Shown piece by piece: positions 12,967-13,460 of a stretch of 13,460 nt of DNA. Location of the stretch: assembly GCA_002299195.1 (NCBI GenBank), contig DBOA01000125.1:1-13460 (forward strand), read 5' to 3'. The first letter of the stretch is position 1; each line of letters starts with the position of its first letter. The notes beneath the pieces are model-generated. The model saw only the letters and a program-made list of their open reading frames with translations, did no database searches and was not told the DNA's origin. The position numbers were made by a program, and so were the translations under genes. The stretch is from Sphingomonadales bacterium UBA658 (GTDB lineage: Bacteria > Pseudomonadota > Alphaproteobacteria > Sphingomonadales > Sphingomonadaceae).

Positions 12967-13460
12967 CGTACGGCCTTGGAAAAGAGACTGTAGAAATTGT
13001 CTGAAGTCTCTTTAGCCAGAATGTCCGCATCAACACCGCGCAACTGCGCCACGTAACGCGCGGTATCCGAGACAAATGCGGGCTCGCCGGTCTTTCCACG
13101 ATGCGGAATTGGCGCCAGAAACGGTGCATCGGTTTCCACGAGCAATCGGTCCGCAGGCAGCCATTTGGCGACCGACTGAAGATCATGGGCATTTTTGAAC
13201 GTTACGATACCCGACAGCGAAATATACAGGCCAAGGTCCAATGCCGTCCGCGCGAATTCTGCGCTCGCGGTGAAGCAATGAATGACACCGGTGAATGCAC
13301 CCTTGGACATTTCGTCGCGCAATATCTCGGCCGTTTCCGCCTCTGCATCACGTGTGTGAATGATGATGGGAAGTCCAGTGTCCCGTGACGCTGCAATATG
13401 TTCGCGAAAGGTCAGGCCTTGCTGCGCACGGTCGCTGTGATCGTAGTAAAAATCGAGCCC
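12963..13460 (-). CDS. tatD: TatD-family metal-dependent deoxyribonuclease, C-terminal 165 residues
   Basis: The frame enters from beyond the right edge (position 13460) and ends at the TGA at 12963-12965, so the N-terminus with the first HxH metal ligands is missing. In the visible part, GLDFYYDHSDRAQQ (1-14) is the typical GLD(Y/F)Y strand. IIIHTRDA (32-39) and VIHCFTAS (59-66) carry metal-binding histidines, SLSGIVTFKN (81-90) follows, and LLVETDAPFLAP (106-117) contains the conserved aspartate with IPHRGK after it. TatD enzymes are cytoplasmic 3'-5' exonucleases on DNA and RNA, active in repair and degradation. No frameshift is seen. The next gene overlaps its stop by 4 bp. Confidence 0.95.
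   Translation of the reverse strand, partial: GLDFYYDHSDRAQQGLTFREHIAASRDTGLPIIIHTRDAEAETAEILRDEMSKGAFTGVIHCFTASAEFARTALDLGLYISLSGIVTFKNAHDLQSVAKWLPADRLLVETDAPFLAPIPHRGKTGEPAFVSDTARYVAQLRGVDADILAKETSDNFYSLFSKAVR

Overview
This is a compact stretch of alphaproteobacterial chromosome, most likely from the order Sphingomonadales. I infer that from gene order and protein character, not from a database search. The markers are an IspD-IspF fusion, the dusB(nifR3)-ntrB-ntrC-ntrY-ntrX cluster followed by hfq-hflX-mazG, and an Hfq with two Sm domains in one chain. Base composition looks moderately GC-rich throughout, and I saw no insertion sequence, phage gene, CRISPR array, tRNA or rRNA. Coding density is very high: the longest gap between genes is about 112 bp.

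Left part (1-2241). The 3' end of lipA (lipoate synthase) runs into a small START-fold protein of the COQ10/RatA family. Facing it are the stand-alone CinA C-terminal amidohydrolase and the bifunctional IspDF of the MEP isoprenoid pathway. The COQ10-like gene and cinA overlap tail to tail by 37 bp.

Middle part (2242-9578). From a short divergent intergenic region carrying a perfect 8-bp-arm inverted repeat, the plus strand reads dusB (tRNA dihydrouridine synthase), then ntrB and ntrC (nitrogen two-component system), then ntrY and ntrX (a membrane sensor kinase and its regulator). dusB-ntrB-ntrC are separated by 3 bp and a 4-bp overlap, and ntrY-ntrX by 1 bp, so each set is probably co-transcribed. 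NtrC keeps the sigma54-contacting GAFTGA loop. NtrX has lost it although its ATPase motifs and receiver remain.

Right part (9579-13460). After a 112-bp gap with a nested inverted repeat and an AT-rich leader come hfq and hflX, which overlap by 4 bp with hflX starting at TTG. Hfq is the most notable gene here: two complete Hfq domains separated by a 19-residue linker, with the second domain missing the usual basic rim and the conserved distal-face lysine. An AAUAAUAA sequence, of the kind that binds the Hfq distal face, lies on its start codon. On the minus strand are tatD (5' end outside the window) overlapping by 4 bp with a membrane-anchored retropepsin-like aspartic protease, then mazG, whose stop codon abuts that of hflX.

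Functionally the window joins cofactor and isoprenoid housekeeping, nitrogen and redox-type two-component signalling, RNA-based regulation and ribosome rescue, and nucleotide clean-up. I found no clearly new multi-gene system. The tandem Hfq, its possible self-regulation, and the palindrome in front of dusB-ntrBC are the observations I would follow first.
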